A DNA stretch of 64,000 nt, taken from positions 94,914,852-94,978,851 of the forward strand of contig CM059193.1 in the NCBI GenBank assembly GCA_030323885.1, read 5' to 3'. Below are positions 11,601 through 22,535 of this stretch, piece by piece; within the stretch, counting starts at the first letter, position 1; each line of letters opens with the position of its first letter. Origin of the DNA: Branchipolynoe longqiensis. Lineage: Eukaryota > Annelida > Polychaeta > Phyllodocida > Polynoidae. Made by a program: the position numbers and the translations under genes. The notes beneath the pieces are model-generated. The model was not told where the DNA came from. It made no database searches and worked only from the letters and a program-made list of their open reading frames with translations.

Positions 11601-11909
11601 GAGCATAAATATGATCCAGGATACATTGTAGTTATAATTGTTAATCGAGAAAAGGTTAGAATAATTGATTCTAAAATAAATTGGGATGATTTGCCACCTA
11701 GATTAACCCGTACGGAGAGGTTAAGAGGTAGTAGGCAACCTTTGCCATTCGATCCAATTGTTTCTGGCCAGGATAAACAAACAAATGTATTTTTGGTTGA
11801 TAAAACAAAACACAAACCTAAAGTAATACATTCTTGTGATATTGGTACTGAGCGTTTAAGTGCCAGCAGCCAGGTAGAACAGAACCGTTTGTTGCTAGTT
11901 GTACTGTAA
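11598..11909 (+). other. 103-codon open frame of uncertain origin next to the gypsy remnant
   Basis: The predicted product is basic and polar, with KVRIIDSKINWDDLPPRLTR and GSRQPLPFDP. I do not recognise a domain. It lies directly after the broken RT, so it may be transposon-derived (a rearranged gag or linker segment), but it does not match the order expected of RNase H or integrase. No promoter or splice signals are evident. It could equally be a chance frame. Confidence 0.3.
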
Positions 11910-12273
11910 CCCACAGAATTGACCAATCATATCAAAGAATGCTGCAGAGTGATCGACAGCAGTGTGGACAGTGGAGTGCTTCAGCTCTGCCAGATGGTAA
12001 GATTCTTTGTTCGGTGCCACTAATTGGGAATAATTGTGCCATACCTAACCATTGTGCTAATACAAAACATGAACTAAAAATAGTGCAAGTCGACAGCTTT
12101 CGAACTGATTGACAGGATTTATGAGGTTAGTCATAAGAAATGTTTATGGTCCTAACCAAACTTGTGCCATAGTTTGCGCGTAGTAATGTAAGTTGTACCA
12201 CTAATAAACATTACTAATTCAATGGAGTTACAGTCAGGTTGGAGATGTGATAGACTCCACAGTAGCATTGCTA
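11910..12273. other. Spacer, probably decayed transposon
   Basis: A continuing translated stretch containing HRIDQSYQRMLQSDRQQCGQ follows the previous frame without a clear start. Nothing else is recognisable up to the MITE. Confidence 0.3.
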
Positions 12274-12275
12274 TA

Positions 12276-12600
12276 CAGTACAACCCGGTTAAACCAAGCT
12301 CAGTTAAACCAAACGATTGGTTAATCCAAACTTTTTATGGCGGCCTGGCAAAATACTACTATTTATCATATAACAAAGGTGGTTAAACCAAAGTCAGTTA
12401 ATCCAAACTATCAATTAATCCAAACAAAATTGTCGGGCCCAAGGCCACTTCCGGTATGGTTAAACAAAAAGTTCATGTGGTTATAAGGTCATCTGAGACT
12501 TGTTATATGATAAATGGTAGTATTTTGCCGGGCCACTGAAACAAGTTTGGATTAACCTATCGTTTGGTTTAACTGAGCTTGGTTTAACTGGGTTAGACTG
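12276..12600. mobile_element. Tigger/pogo-like MITE with TA target duplication
   Basis: Left end CAGTACAACCCGGTTAAACC and right end GGTTTAACTGGGTTAGACTG are inverted repeats extending about 50 bp (GCTCAGTTAAACCAAACGAT mirrored by ATCGTTTGGTTTAACTGAGC). TA flanks both sides (12,274-12,275 and 12,601-12,602). CAGT termini and TA duplications are typical of pogo/Tigger members of the Tc1/mariner group. At 325 bp with no transposase it is non-autonomous. Confidence 0.85.
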
Positions 12601-13084
12601 TATATGAGTCAGGATCACAAAAATAGGCCAATTGGGGAAAGTTGTCGGCGTTGAGCATTGGATGTCGGCGTCGAACAGAATAATTATAGTTTAGCATTGA
12701 CAGAGGTATTGGAAAGTCCTTAAATTTATCCTGAATGTAAAGGTAGAGAAAACACAACAACCTTATTTGTTTCTAAAATAATTTAATATAAAAGAAAGAA
12801 ATACACTACACTATAAGAATTGTGACTCCCACATCTGTTAAAGTTGTCGGCGTCGAGCATTGGATGTTGGCGTCAAACGGCATAATTATAGTTTAGCATT
12901 GACAGAGGTGTTGTAAAGTCCTTTAATTTATCCTGAATGTAAAGGTATAGAAAATACAACAACCTTATTTGTTTCTAGGATCATTTAATAAAAACAAAAG
13001 AAATGTACTACACTTTAAGAATTGTGATGCCGACCTCATAAATAAACCAGCAATTGGCCCATTTTCGTGAGGCTGACTCATATA
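12601..13084. mobile_element. Second MITE abutting the Tigger-like one, with internal 202-bp duplication
   Basis: Left end TATATGAGTCAGGATCAC and right end GAGGCTGACTCATATA form an inverted repeat continuing inward to GGCCAATTG/CAATTGGCC. Two direct copies of about 202 bp (from about 12,639 and 12,841; each starts AAGTTGTCGGCGT) fill the interior. The left end begins at the TA flanking the neighbouring MITE. Non-coding. Confidence 0.7.
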
Positions 13085-13164
13085 CGTGAAGAAGCAATAA
13101 TCAGTGTCCACATACATTGTATTTTGCGTTCATAATGCACCGCGTTTTTGCCAAAGCCAAGTTA

Positions 13165-13262
13165 AAATCGAAGCCAAATCTTGGTTAAACCAATGATCAG
13201 TTAATCCAAACAAATTGCTAGAGTCCCTTCAAGTTTGGTTTAACGGGGTTATATTGTAGTAA
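13165..13262. mobile_element. Short copy or solo end related to the Tigger-like MITE
   Basis: GGTTAAACCAATGATCAGTT and AATCCAAAC face TTTGGTTTAACGGGGTTATA, the same motifs as the ends at 12,276-12,600. Only about 100 bp remain. Confidence 0.6.
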
Positions 13263-14423
13263 GATTATTGACACTTTTGCTTACTGATGCTTCGACTTAC
13301 ATTTCAGGATGGACTTTTTGTATAAAATGGAGAAATGGTATAAACATGGGGGGAGTTGTATAGACATCATATACATCCACATCCCAAATAAATCTTGTTA
13401 TTCTATCTTGACATAGACAGTAAAACAGACACTGAGGGTGAGCATGATGTCACACTAACAATTAATAGATGATCTCTTTTCCCATTGACTTTCTAATTAT
13501 CTAGGTTAATTGTTTGTAGCCAGGTCTAGCGTGGGTGTGCACTTGGCATATTACGTAACATGGCAGACGTGAGGTTGTGATCAGCTGATCGAGCTGAAAC
13601 TTGTTTATCTACTGGAAAACCTCTGAACTGTCACAGTAATGATAGAAATGCTCTGGGTTTGTTAAAACTGTACACCATGTAGCTCTCTTAAAATTTAGAT
13701 ACTCTGATTTGTTTCAGGGGTAGACTAAGCAGGTGGAGAAGTGAAACTCTGGAGGCGGAGACAGCTGCAAGAAATCAAAGATGTTGCATGCTAGTGCATG
13801 AGAGACAGCATTGAGTATGTATTCAGTCTTCTAGTACAACAAATCTTACTCGGCAGGTGTCTGGAGGACCAATACTGCATGGCACAGTGCCTTGATTCAT
13901 GCATTACTGTAATAATCCTAGTAATCCTAGTTATTTCAGACTGCTAATTTACATACTCTTTTGATACTCATCATACTCACTTGGGGAAAAGTGAATGTGA
14001 ATAGCAGATACAGTTCTACTATTCGGAAAGGGGTTACTTTTTCACGAATATAGAGTAACCGTTTATAAATAATCAGACACTTGGCATGGCAGTCTATTCT
14101 TATCTGGTGTCGACAGCCAAGTGTCCGAAGCAACTACGGTTTTCATGGAACTTGACTGAAGTTGCATTTACAGTTAATTCGCTGTTTATATTGTTTGAAA
14201 TGTGTAACTAAAAACCTACGACACTTAGAAACATGAAATAAAATACTTAGAAACATGAAATACAATAACTACGATATCTATATCTATTCTATATTACTAT
14301 ATGTATTACAAAAAATAAAAACAAATATACAAATATGAAATATAATAGTAATTAAGTTAACTTTCTTAAATCACTTTCCATTTCTATAAAGAATTATTCT
14401 ATATATTGATATTACTTAATACA
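13263..14423. other. Spacer, nothing recognised
   Basis: Single-copy-looking DNA that becomes AT-rich after about 14,200. A 65-codon minus frame at 13,936-14,133 has no recognisable motif. Confidence 0.4.
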
Positions 14424-14912
14424 TATCATCATCATCATTCTGTCGGTTGCGATGCGACAAAGACTGCTTTCATTACTTGACTGCCGCTCTCCATTTAGCT
14501 CTCTGCTGTGAGAGTGATGTCCATGAGTCAGTCTTAATGTCTCTCAGCTTCAGGTTTCTCTTGATGGTATACATTTCATGAAAGCTTCCTGCAAAAGTGT
14601 TGAAGTGCTGCTGGCTTTTGCAAGTTACCAGCGGCACTCTCTCGGGAGCAAATAGAGGTTTCACACTGGCAAGAATATGTCAAGACAGGCGCAAAACTAT
14701 TTGTTCCTGCAGTGGCTGCTCGGGAGATGTTGGGAGTTGCATACATCAACTGCCCTTGATGCTGCCACAGTGACATGGTTTTCTGTTTAGGATTTGTTCC
14801 CTTAGCCTTCGGTTCTGTCAAGAACCTATACCACAAGTCAGTGGTTACAACTCTGCAGGGCAGGGGCATCAAACTCCCTGGGGTGTTGCAATACCTGCAA
14901 TACCTGCATACA
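14424..14912 (-). mobile_element. Internally deleted RTE derivative (5' UTR joined to 3' tail)
   Basis: Reading the minus strand: the RTE 5' UTR (GCAATACC, GAGTTTGATGCCCCTGCC, ACAGAACCGAAGGCTAAGGG) up to TTTCATGAAATGTATACC, then directly the last about 100 bp of ORF2 (AGAAACCTGAAGCTGAGAGA), the stop and the GATGATGATG tail. All endonuclease and RT coding is missing. The same architecture recurs at 27,400-27,715, 35,270-35,590 and 43,396-43,795. It must have relied on an RTE elsewhere to move. Confidence 0.85.
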
Positions 14913-15004
14913 CTTAATACATATTATAATAATATAATATATATATTTAAACAATTATTTATTTGATAAAAATAAATACAAAAATAATGATAATATTTGT
15001 CAGA

Positions 15005-15520
15005 AATACTCTTCTCTGTTTTTGCTTGGTGAAGGCAATAGATAATGCCTGGGGAGGCAGAGATAATGCCTGGGGAGGCATAGGGAATGCCTCGGGCATT
15101 GAAGAAGTCTAATCATTGTTCAAAAGTGAGTGTCCGTTGGGAGCTCAGTTCAAATGATCAGAAAGATTTCTTCTTTATTCTGTCTCTATTGTTTGCGAGG
15201 CGATTGCATGAGGTTCTTGTCACTGCTTTTTGGCAGAAATAATGCCTGGGGAGGCATGGGTAATGCCTATGGCATTGAATAAACTCTAATCATTTTTTCA
15301 AAAGCGAGTGTATCTTGGTAGCTCAGCTCAAATCATTAGAAGGATTTCTTATTCTTTGTATGATCACTTTACAAAAGCGAATGTGTGGTGACAGCTCAGC
15401 TAAAAGGCGATGACATTTCTTTCTTGATACTCTTGATCACTTTCCAAAATGAGTGTGTGGTGACAGCTCAGCAAAAAGGTGATGACATTTGTGTCCTTCT
15501 TAAATTATTTACACATCTAC
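15005..15520. repeat. Degenerate direct repeats around GATAATGCCTGGGGAGGCA
   Basis: AATGCCTGGGGAGGCA occurs at about 15,042, 15,062 and 15,241. Blocks containing CAAAAGTGAGTGT ... AGCTCAG and AAAGGYGATGACATTT repeat at about 15,120, 15,300, 15,370 and 15,445. Periods are uneven (about 70-180 bp). Non-coding. Confidence 0.6.
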
Positions 15521-17080
15521 AGAACAATTCATCTAAAAACTACAAAACTATATTAAACTACAAAACTATATTAAACTACAAAACTTGTTGACCAATAGTA
15601 ATATACAGTAGATTGACAACTAGATTACTAATATTACTAATTTTTCATATAAAATGTTTTGCTTGGATCCGGCCAAGAAATACTATGAAATGCCACAAAC
15701 TGTTTGGAATGTTGTAGTATGTGACAACATGTTCATTTGAAATTGATGGACATAAAAATGTGTGGAATATTGCCATTTATCGTCATAGAATTTATTAACT
15801 TCATGCTGTCATTGACATTGCTGATATTAATCTATGGATCTGATTAATTGTCTTTGAGGTGGAAAATGCATATTGCTATGCTATAATGTATGTGGATAGA
15901 TTGAAGAGTTGAAAGAAAAATACTTGAGAAAATGTATTATTCAAATAGACTTTACTGAATACACCTCAGATATATATTAAATGTGAAGAAAGGCAAAACT
16001 TTCTGCAAATATGATGACCAAGATCGATAGTGACCCTGCAAGACTGGATCGATATTGTCAATATTGCAATGCTAAAGCAGTAGTTCATAGGAGAACACTG
16101 GCATATATAATTAAATCGAAGAAATATTCAACATTACACAGAAGGAGACAATTAACATGAAGAAACGAGGGCAACTGCTTAAGAAAGTGTATGGAAACCG
16201 GGACAGCATCTAAAACTGTAGCTAAAAGCTAGAAATCTATTATTATTTAATAATATAGACGTAGCCATTGTAATTTCAAAGTTTGGGGCGACCCGCTGTC
16301 ATTGCTTTGTTTACAATTTGACGCTGAGTATAGGCTCTGGGTATACAGCTTTCTGTCGTTCATGCTATTTTTGTTAAAAATGATATTTGATGTTAGATAC
16401 TTGTAAATAACATGCAAAACAACATTGGAAGCTATTTCTGCCTTTATTTCCACTCAAAACAACTTATTTTTGGTGAAATCGGAGTATTTGGTCGGTTTCT
16501 ACAAGAAAATAGTCTGTGAAACTAGGTCATTGATTCAAACCGCTTAAGCCTTGTTTTCCCATAGAGCTGAGATCTGCAATGTTAACTCTATGAAAATATG
16601 TCAAACAACCATGCGTCTACCATCGACATCATTGGGTTTCTCCGAGTTTCCCAGCCGGAAAGACGAAATGGGTGGGCCAAGCATATCGATTAAGGACTAA
16701 ATGGTAGTAACGACAAAGCTGATTTGTACCAATGTAAGGACAATGCTGTCGGACTAAACACTGACCTCTAGAGTGTCACAAGAACCTCTGAAGTGTCACA
16801 GAGTTGGAAAAAGGTCGGATTGGACTAAAAATGGTCACAAATTGTTCGCATACATCTTTTAACATCATATTGAATTCAGAAATGGGTTATGTTCTTCGTA
16901 AGTGGCAGAAAAATGTGTTTATAATTTATTTTTTTTATGATTCAAAGTTAGAAGACCTTATGCCTTGAAATTGTTAGATATTAAGAAATTATTAATTATT
17001 GGTTGGTGGATTCAACAAGGTAAGATGGAAACAATGTAGAGATGTAAACTTCTTTCCTCGCTGTGTTTTTGGGATGCAGG
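15521..17080. other. AT-rich spacer
   Basis: Starts with a small ACTACAAAACTATATTAA repeat (15,538-15,590). The rest is AT-rich sequence with only short frames lacking any motif. No element ends or splice-flanked exons seen. Confidence 0.45.
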
Positions 17081-17084
17081 GGGT

Positions 17085-17215
17085 AAGAAGTGGAGGGGCG
17101 GAGTATGTTGTAAAATATTCTGATACTCAGCGAGGGGGTAAAACAAATGTTATATTACTGATCAGTGTACATGACCAAATCCACATACAAATCCACATAT
17201 CCGAGCATTAGATTC
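17085..17215. repeat. Block shared with 58,665-58,760
   Basis: Both places contain AAAATAT(T/C) ... GATA(C/T)TC(A/G)GC, an A/G-rich stretch, then AAATGTT(A/C)TATTACTGATC and ACATGACC/ACGTGACC followed by AAATACACAT-like sequence. Diverged copies of an unidentified dispersed repeat. Confidence 0.5.
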
Positions 17216-17284
17216 TACAAACTGGTGAGCACGACGAGTGGGTGGTTTCTACATTATGATTAAGCACTAATATTTAAATGTTGT

Positions 17285-17500
17285 TTTACAAATTAATTCC
17301 CAAACTAAGTAAGGGATCTTAATATAATCTTGTCCTTTTCTGTGATATGTTCTAATATTAAAACTAGCCCAAACTCAGTGTTCCACACTCATTCATATCA
17401 TTTCACTACATTATCCTATATCAAATTCGACCTTAGAAATTGAAGCAAACCTAAATTGACCAACATAATCCGAACGAGGTAATCTCTCCAACCTGTTATC
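17285..17500. repeat. Right member of the inverted pair (with 9,880-10,090)
   Basis: CTAGCCCAAACTCAGTG, ATCAAATTCGACC and AACGAGGTAATCTCTCCAAC are the reverse complements of blocks at 9,880-10,090. The 7.2 kb between the arms contains the gypsy remnant, MITEs and an RTE derivative. Confidence 0.65.
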
Positions 17501-17584
17501 CCTGCAGTGCCTTAACACTGGACCTCTCTCCTACACACATCCCTGTGTTAGCACCTGTAGGGGAGGGGCAGAACCTTCACGTCT

Positions 17585-17800
17585 GTCAATCAACGTCAGC
17601 ACTGTCACTGTCACTGCCACTGTCACTAATGTATAGTACAATCAACTTCAGCACTGTCACTGTCACTAATGTATAGTACAATCAACTTCCCCACTGCTAC
17701 TGTCACTGTAACTAATCTACAGTACAATCAACGTCCCCACTGCCACTGTCACTCATGTACAGAACAATCAACTTCACCACTGTAAATGTCACTATTAGTT
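17585..17800. repeat. About 50-65-bp tandem repeat, 4 copies
   Basis: Units contain CAATCAACTTC, CACTGTCACTGTCACTAATG and TATAGTA or TACAGTA. Copy lengths vary because of extra CACTGT(C/A) steps. Confidence 0.8.
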
Positions 17801-18082
17801 AAGTGCAATTATGTGGAAAATCAGATATTGGTGTATATTTACTTCTACATTCCCACTCTCAACTCTTTTTAAAAGATATATTTTACCGACTCGTGTGTCC
17901 ATACTTACCATCAGTCGGAAACGAACAGGAATTACTGTGTTCAACAAATTGCGTGGTGGTTTCTGGGCACGTGTTGTGTTTGTGGTGTTTGCGGAGTTTG
18001 TCTACACTCAGACCACACTGGTAAGTTGACTCCCCTGATTGGACTGAGAGGGGCTGCGTGTTTGCATTGTCACTTGTGAATG
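17801..18082. other. Spacer, nothing recognised
   Basis: Two overlapping frames of about 73 codons (17,803-18,029) show no known motif. No splice-like context was convincing. Confidence 0.35.
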
Positions 18083-18775
18083 CAGTCTAGCACAGGCTCT
18101 GTACACAAGCCGTGAAGGATCACCCTCCACACTCTGCCTCCACAGACATGTACATGTAGACATGCACACATGTATGTATACAGACATGTACACAAGCCGT
18201 GAAGGATCACCCTCCACACTCTGCCTCCACATACATGTACATGTAGACATGCACACATGTATGTATACAGACACATATACAAGCCGTGAAGGATCACCCT
18301 ACACACTCTGCCTCCACAGACATGTACATGTAGACAACACATTAGGGATCACCCTCTACTGTCTGCCTATACATACATGCACATGTAGACATGCACACAT
18401 GTATGTATACAGACATGTACACAAGCTGTGAAGGATTGCCCTCCACTCTGCCTACACATACATGTACATGTAGACATGCACACATGTATGTATACATACA
18501 TTTACACAACACATTAGGGATCACCCTCTACTGTCTGCCTACACATACATGTACATGTAGACATGTACACATACATGTATTCATATATGTACACAACCTG
18601 TGAGGAATTACCCTCACATACATGTACATGTAGACATGCACACACATGTATACATACATGTACACAACCGGTGAGGGATCACCCTCCCATGTCTGCCTGC
18701 ACATCCCTGTACATGTAGACATGCACACATACATGTACACAGACATGTACATCTAGACATATACATTTACACATG
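18083..18775. repeat. Minisatellite of about 90-110 bp, 7 copies
   Basis: Units run from ACAAGCCGTGAAGGATCACC through CTCTGCCTCCACA to GTACATGTAGACATGCACAC and ATGTATGTATACAGACA. Palindromic GTACATGTAC-type segments recur. Cys/His-rich frames across it are by-products of the repeat. Confidence 0.9.
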
Positions 18776-18930
18776 TGGGTAAAAACACATTATTGATCCC
18801 TCTAGGTCTAATACTTTTTAAGTTATGACTGTTTGAAATGTTGAACCGGTTGCTAGGGACGGCCATCTTGGATTTCTGGTGACCTAGACCTCAAGCAACC
18901 TTAAAAACCCTTTAGTGACTCAGGTTGCTT

Positions 18931-19110
18931 TACTTTTGTGAGGAAAGACAACAAACCAATACCTCTAGGTGAAATAACTTTGGAATTATAACCATTAAAA
19001 ATTCCACCCGGTTGCTATGTTACTTTTGTGAGGAAAGACAACAAACCAATACCTCTAGGTGAAATAACTTTGGAATTATAACCATTAAAAATTCCACCCG
19101 GTTGCTATGG
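18931..19110. repeat. Perfect 90-bp tandem duplication
   Basis: TACTTTTGTGAGGAAAGACA at 18,931 recurs at 19,021. By eye the whole 90 bp, ending CACCCGGTTGCTATG, is identical until the copies end. A diverged relative (CCTCTAGGTCTAATAC ... CCGGTTGCTAGG) lies just upstream at about 18,800-18,860. Confidence 0.9.
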
Positions 19111-19538
19111 TCAGCCATTTTTAAACATGTTCGTTTCCAGGTTTTGCATGGGTTTTCTAAATTCCACCTAGTGAAGTTTTAAAGCTATATATGTCTATTA
19201 CTCAGACCAACATTCAAATTCTCCTCTTCAGCATTTGTATCCAGGTCTCCATGGCAGGGTGAGGACTATCTCACATGGGTGCTGTTGCGGAGGTGCTGGA
19301 GAAGGCCATTGGGTTGTGTGGAGCAAAGACACTCAGCCCTGACCCATGAATAAATAAAGACAGCGCTCAGCGGCAGGACGTCCCAGGTGTAAGCGCGTTA
19401 CCTGCATTCAGGCTGTCGTGTGTGTGTGAATGTGTGAATGGATGCATGCTGTATGGGTGAATGTGCCTATCTGGGCATCTGGGTATGCACATGTGTGCGC
19501 GCGTGTGTGCTTATGTGTGCACATGTGGGTATGTATAT
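19111..19538. other. Spacer ending in GTGTGTG-rich sequence
   Basis: No exon or element identified. The last 130 bp are TG-rich (ATGTGTGCGCGCGTGTGTGC). Confidence 0.4.
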
Positions 19539-20500
19539 GGGTCGTTCTCAGAAACTGTGTACCACTTGAGGTAGTCTACTAGAAATGCATATTTCAAAGA
19601 AACCCTTTATTGGAGTGTCAATATTTAGATTTCATCAGTTAGCCAAATAATGTGGGAGATAGTTTAGATCAAAAGTAAATGTTAATATTGTGTATTATGT
19701 ATCTTATTGGGATGGATGTAGCTAAATACATAGAAAATTACATCACTAATTTGTGACATTGTCAACAGCATTGAAAATATAGTGTCACAAACTTAATGAA
19801 AACCTCTGAACAACAGCTCATTTCACTTCAAATGGTCATATACAATGTCTTCATTAAGTTGAAGACATTTATTTCTAAAAAAAAAATTTAAATGATTTTT
19901 CTGGAGTCATTAACATCGTAACATTTCGTTTCCACTTGCAAATACTATGAAACTCTGTATCAAACACTGAGTACAGATACAGTACAGGAATTATTTTCAC
20001 CATTTGACACTATGCATGGACCCAGTTATGGTATAGTAAAAGATAAATCCTGAAATTGCCCCTAAACATTGAAATTTGAGCCGAACATTTGTGTAAAATT
20101 GTTTGTTTCCACTTCGTTACTCTGCTAATCCGTTACTCTGCTAATATTTTCTTGCTTTTCTCTTTAATATTCACAAATAAGACAAAACCATAGCAATGAG
20201 GTTTCAAATTATTATTACTACTGTTTATAAAGCAAGTGGCATGTGAAATGTCCTAAAAATGTCAAGTTTTGTGTGGAAAATATTTGATTTTGGAGTCAGA
20301 TTGGTTTCCATGCTATACTGCTATTTATTGGGTGTGAGCATCATTTGACCTACTTAAAAATGCCAGAATATGTTTATTTTCAATTATTCAGATGCAAAAG
20401 GACATACACATTGAGGAAACTTGCTTATAGGACTTTGGCAGCATTTTGATTTTCTGGTACTGATGTCACACTATTGGTACACAACTTCTGAGAACGACCC
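19539..20500. mobile_element. 0.96-kb element with GGGTCGTTCTCAGAA terminal inverted repeats
   Basis: GGGTCGTTCTCAGAAACTGT at 19,539 is mirrored by ACTTCTGAGAACGACCC ending at 20,500, and the match continues inward (GTACC / GGTAC). Flanks are TATAT/ATATG, consistent with an AT-rich target. The interior is AT-rich with no long frame, so it is a non-autonomous DNA transposon. The superfamily is undetermined. Confidence 0.8.
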
Positions 20501-20528
20501 ATATGTATGTATGTGGGTATGTGTGCGG

Positions 20529-20862
20529 TTTGATTGGTTGTTGGAGTTATATGTCCTGGCAACATCTAAGGTGGTATGAGGATTGGTATCGACTTATGGC
20601 AGTGTGCACTCATGGCTACTGTATAGTGCTGCCCCACTGGGAAGTCATGCTGCTGAGTCCATGACCTAATATCGCACACAATCACATTATCCTGATACTG
20701 AGCCAACCATTCCTTGCCCTATCCTATCAATGCCAAGCGCATGGCTAGGAAGTGACAAGCATCAATTGTATAAGTTATTGGTTTGACCCGACCAGGAATT
20801 GAACTACCGAGCCCCCGCACGGGAGGCCTGCACTCTACCGATTTGGACACGGCGCCCGGTAT
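20529..20862 (-). mobile_element. tRNA-derived SINE, family B (nearly complete)
   Basis: On the minus strand: a tRNA-like head at about 20,862-20,783 (AAATCGGTAGAGTGCAGGCC box A region, AGTTCAATTCC box B), a body with CACTGTCATGAGTGC-class blocks (GTCAGGATAATGTGAT, GCACACTGCCATAAGTCG), and a tail rich in CAA. The same body recurs at 22.5, 30.4, 38.5, 39.3, 42.3, 45.3 and 49.7 kb. Confidence 0.85.
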
Positions 20863-21105
20863 ATATATACGGGTATGTGTACGTGTACACGTGTATATGT
20901 ATGTATATAGACGTATATACGCATGTACGTGTGCATGTGTACGTGTGATGTTGAGTGTACTTATGAGGACCTCCTATCGTGGCAGTCTCCAGCGTCACGT
21001 GACCCGATGCGGGTGGGGTGCATGCACACCTTCCGGTTCCCGTGAGCTTCGTGCTGCAGATCGTCAACTCTACATGCGCAACAGGGTAGTAACTGTTTTA
21101 CTGCA
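20863..21105. other. TG/TA microsatellite then spacer
   Basis: 20,863-20,950 is a ACGTGTATAYGTATRTA microsatellite. The remainder has no recognisable feature. Confidence 0.6.
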
Positions 21106-21107
21106 TG

Positions 21108-21665
21108 TCCTGCCTGCTGTCCTCCTTGTGAAGAGGTGGCGGTAGTCCGCTCTGTCCTGCCTCCTGCCCTCCTTGTGAAGAGGTGGCGGTAGTCCGCTCT
21201 GTCCTGCCTCCTACCCTCCTTGTGAAGAGGTGTGGTAGTCCGTTCTGTCCTGCCTCCTGCCCTCCTTGTGAAGAGGTGGCGGTAGTCCGCTCTGTCCTGC
21301 CTCATGTCCTCCTGGTGAAGAGGTGTGGTAGTCGGTTCTGTCCTGCCTCCTGTCCTCCTTGTGAAGAGGTGGTGGTAGTCCGCTCTGTCCTGCCTCCTGT
21401 CCTCCTTGTGAAGAGGTGGTGGTAGTCCGCTCTGTCCTGCCTCCTGTCCTCCTTGTGAAGAGGTGGTGGTAGTCCGCTCTGTCCTGCCTCCTGCCCTCCT
21501 TGTGCTCCTCGGAAGGGTCGCGGTAGCGCACTGTCCCGCGAACGCGCCCTCCGCCTCGCCCTCCTTGTGAAGAGGTGGTGGTAGTCCGCCCCGTCCTCCC
21601 TCCCTCCGGACCTCCTCACTGTCCTGCCTCCTGCCCTCCTTGTGAAGAGGTGGCGGTAGTCCGCT
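21108..21665. repeat. 47-bp minisatellite, about 11 copies
   Basis: Unit GAAGAGGTGGCGGTAGTCCG then CTCTGTCCTGCCTCCTGCCC and TCCTTGT. Spacing measured as 47 bp at 21,130 and 21,177. A divergent insertion of GC-rich sequence lies at about 21,505-21,555. Frames across it repeat 'RRAGGRTERT' and are by-products. Confidence 0.95.
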
Positions 21666-21784
21666 CGATCCTCACTGTCGCTGAACACTGCCCATCTGGT
21701 GGACATCCCGAACATATGGGGCTATTCCAAAATTGACACTTGTTGCATCCTAGTCTGGCGCACGGCACTAATAGCATAGCGCAA

Positions 21785-21960
21785 GGTTGGTTGGTTCTGT
21801 GTCAGGATAATGTGACTCAGTGGGAGATCAAGTCATGGTGCTGGCGACCTGATCTCCCACTGGGACAGCACTATAAAGTCACAATGAGTGCCCACTGTCA
21901 CAAGTCGGTGCCCGTACTGATATGACTATAGATGTTGCTAGGATGTAAAACAACAACAAC
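21785..21960 (+). mobile_element. SINE family B, 5'-truncated, plus strand
   Basis: GTGTCAGGATAATGTGACTC, GTGCCCACTGTCACAAGTCG, CTGATATGACTATAGATGTT and the CAACAACAAC tail are the plus-orientation 3' half of family B. From 21,885 onward this is duplicated at 29,713. Confidence 0.85.
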
Positions 21961-22069
21961 TATGCTTCGGTAATTACGTTAAGTGACGGCGTTTGCTCGG
22001 GTCGGCTCCGGGTCTTCTTCTGAAGTCGTCTCCTCTTACAAGCACAGCACTGTCCGCCATTAGCACCTC

Positions 22070-22492
22070 TCCCGCCTTCCCCAGCTCCCCCTCCCCCAGC
22101 TCCCCTTCCCCCAGCTCCCCCTCGCCAGCTCCCCCTCCCCCAGCTCCCTCTCCCCCAGCTCCCCCTCCCCCAGCTCCCTCTCCCCCAGCTCCCCCTCCCC
22201 CAGCTCCCTCTCCCCCAGCTCCCCCTCCCCCAGCTCCCTCTCCCCCACTCCCCCTCCCCCAGCCACCCCCACTCCCCCTCCCCCAAGCTCCCCTCCCCAC
22301 CCCCCCCCTTCCCCCTCCCAGCTCCCCTCCCCAGCTCCACCGACCTCATATTCCAGCTCCCCCACCCCCTCATCCTGCCCCCTCACAAGCACAGCACTGT
22401 CCGCCATTAGCACCTCTCCCCTCCCAACTCCCCCCCCCCCACCTCCCACCCCCAACCCCCCTGCCCCCCTGCCCCCTCATGCCCCTCCCCCC
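22070..22492. repeat. C-rich minisatellite (CAGCTCCCCCTCCCC)
   Basis: Tandem CAGCTCCCCCTCCCC and CAGCTCCCTCTCCCC units alternate, decaying rightwards into C-runs. GACAAGCACAGCACTGTCCG-like lead sequence appears at both 22,040 and 22,385 (ACAAGCACAGCACTGTCCGC). Strong strand asymmetry; proline/alanine frames are artefacts. Confidence 0.95.
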
Positions 22493-22535
22493 GCATGACG
22501 TGGCACGGACAGAGCGCCAGCCTCCTTCTGGAAGC

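Noticed and set aside
17803..18029. Short overlapping frames with Cys/His content
   Set aside because: No motif, no splice or promoter evidence, and length within chance expectation.
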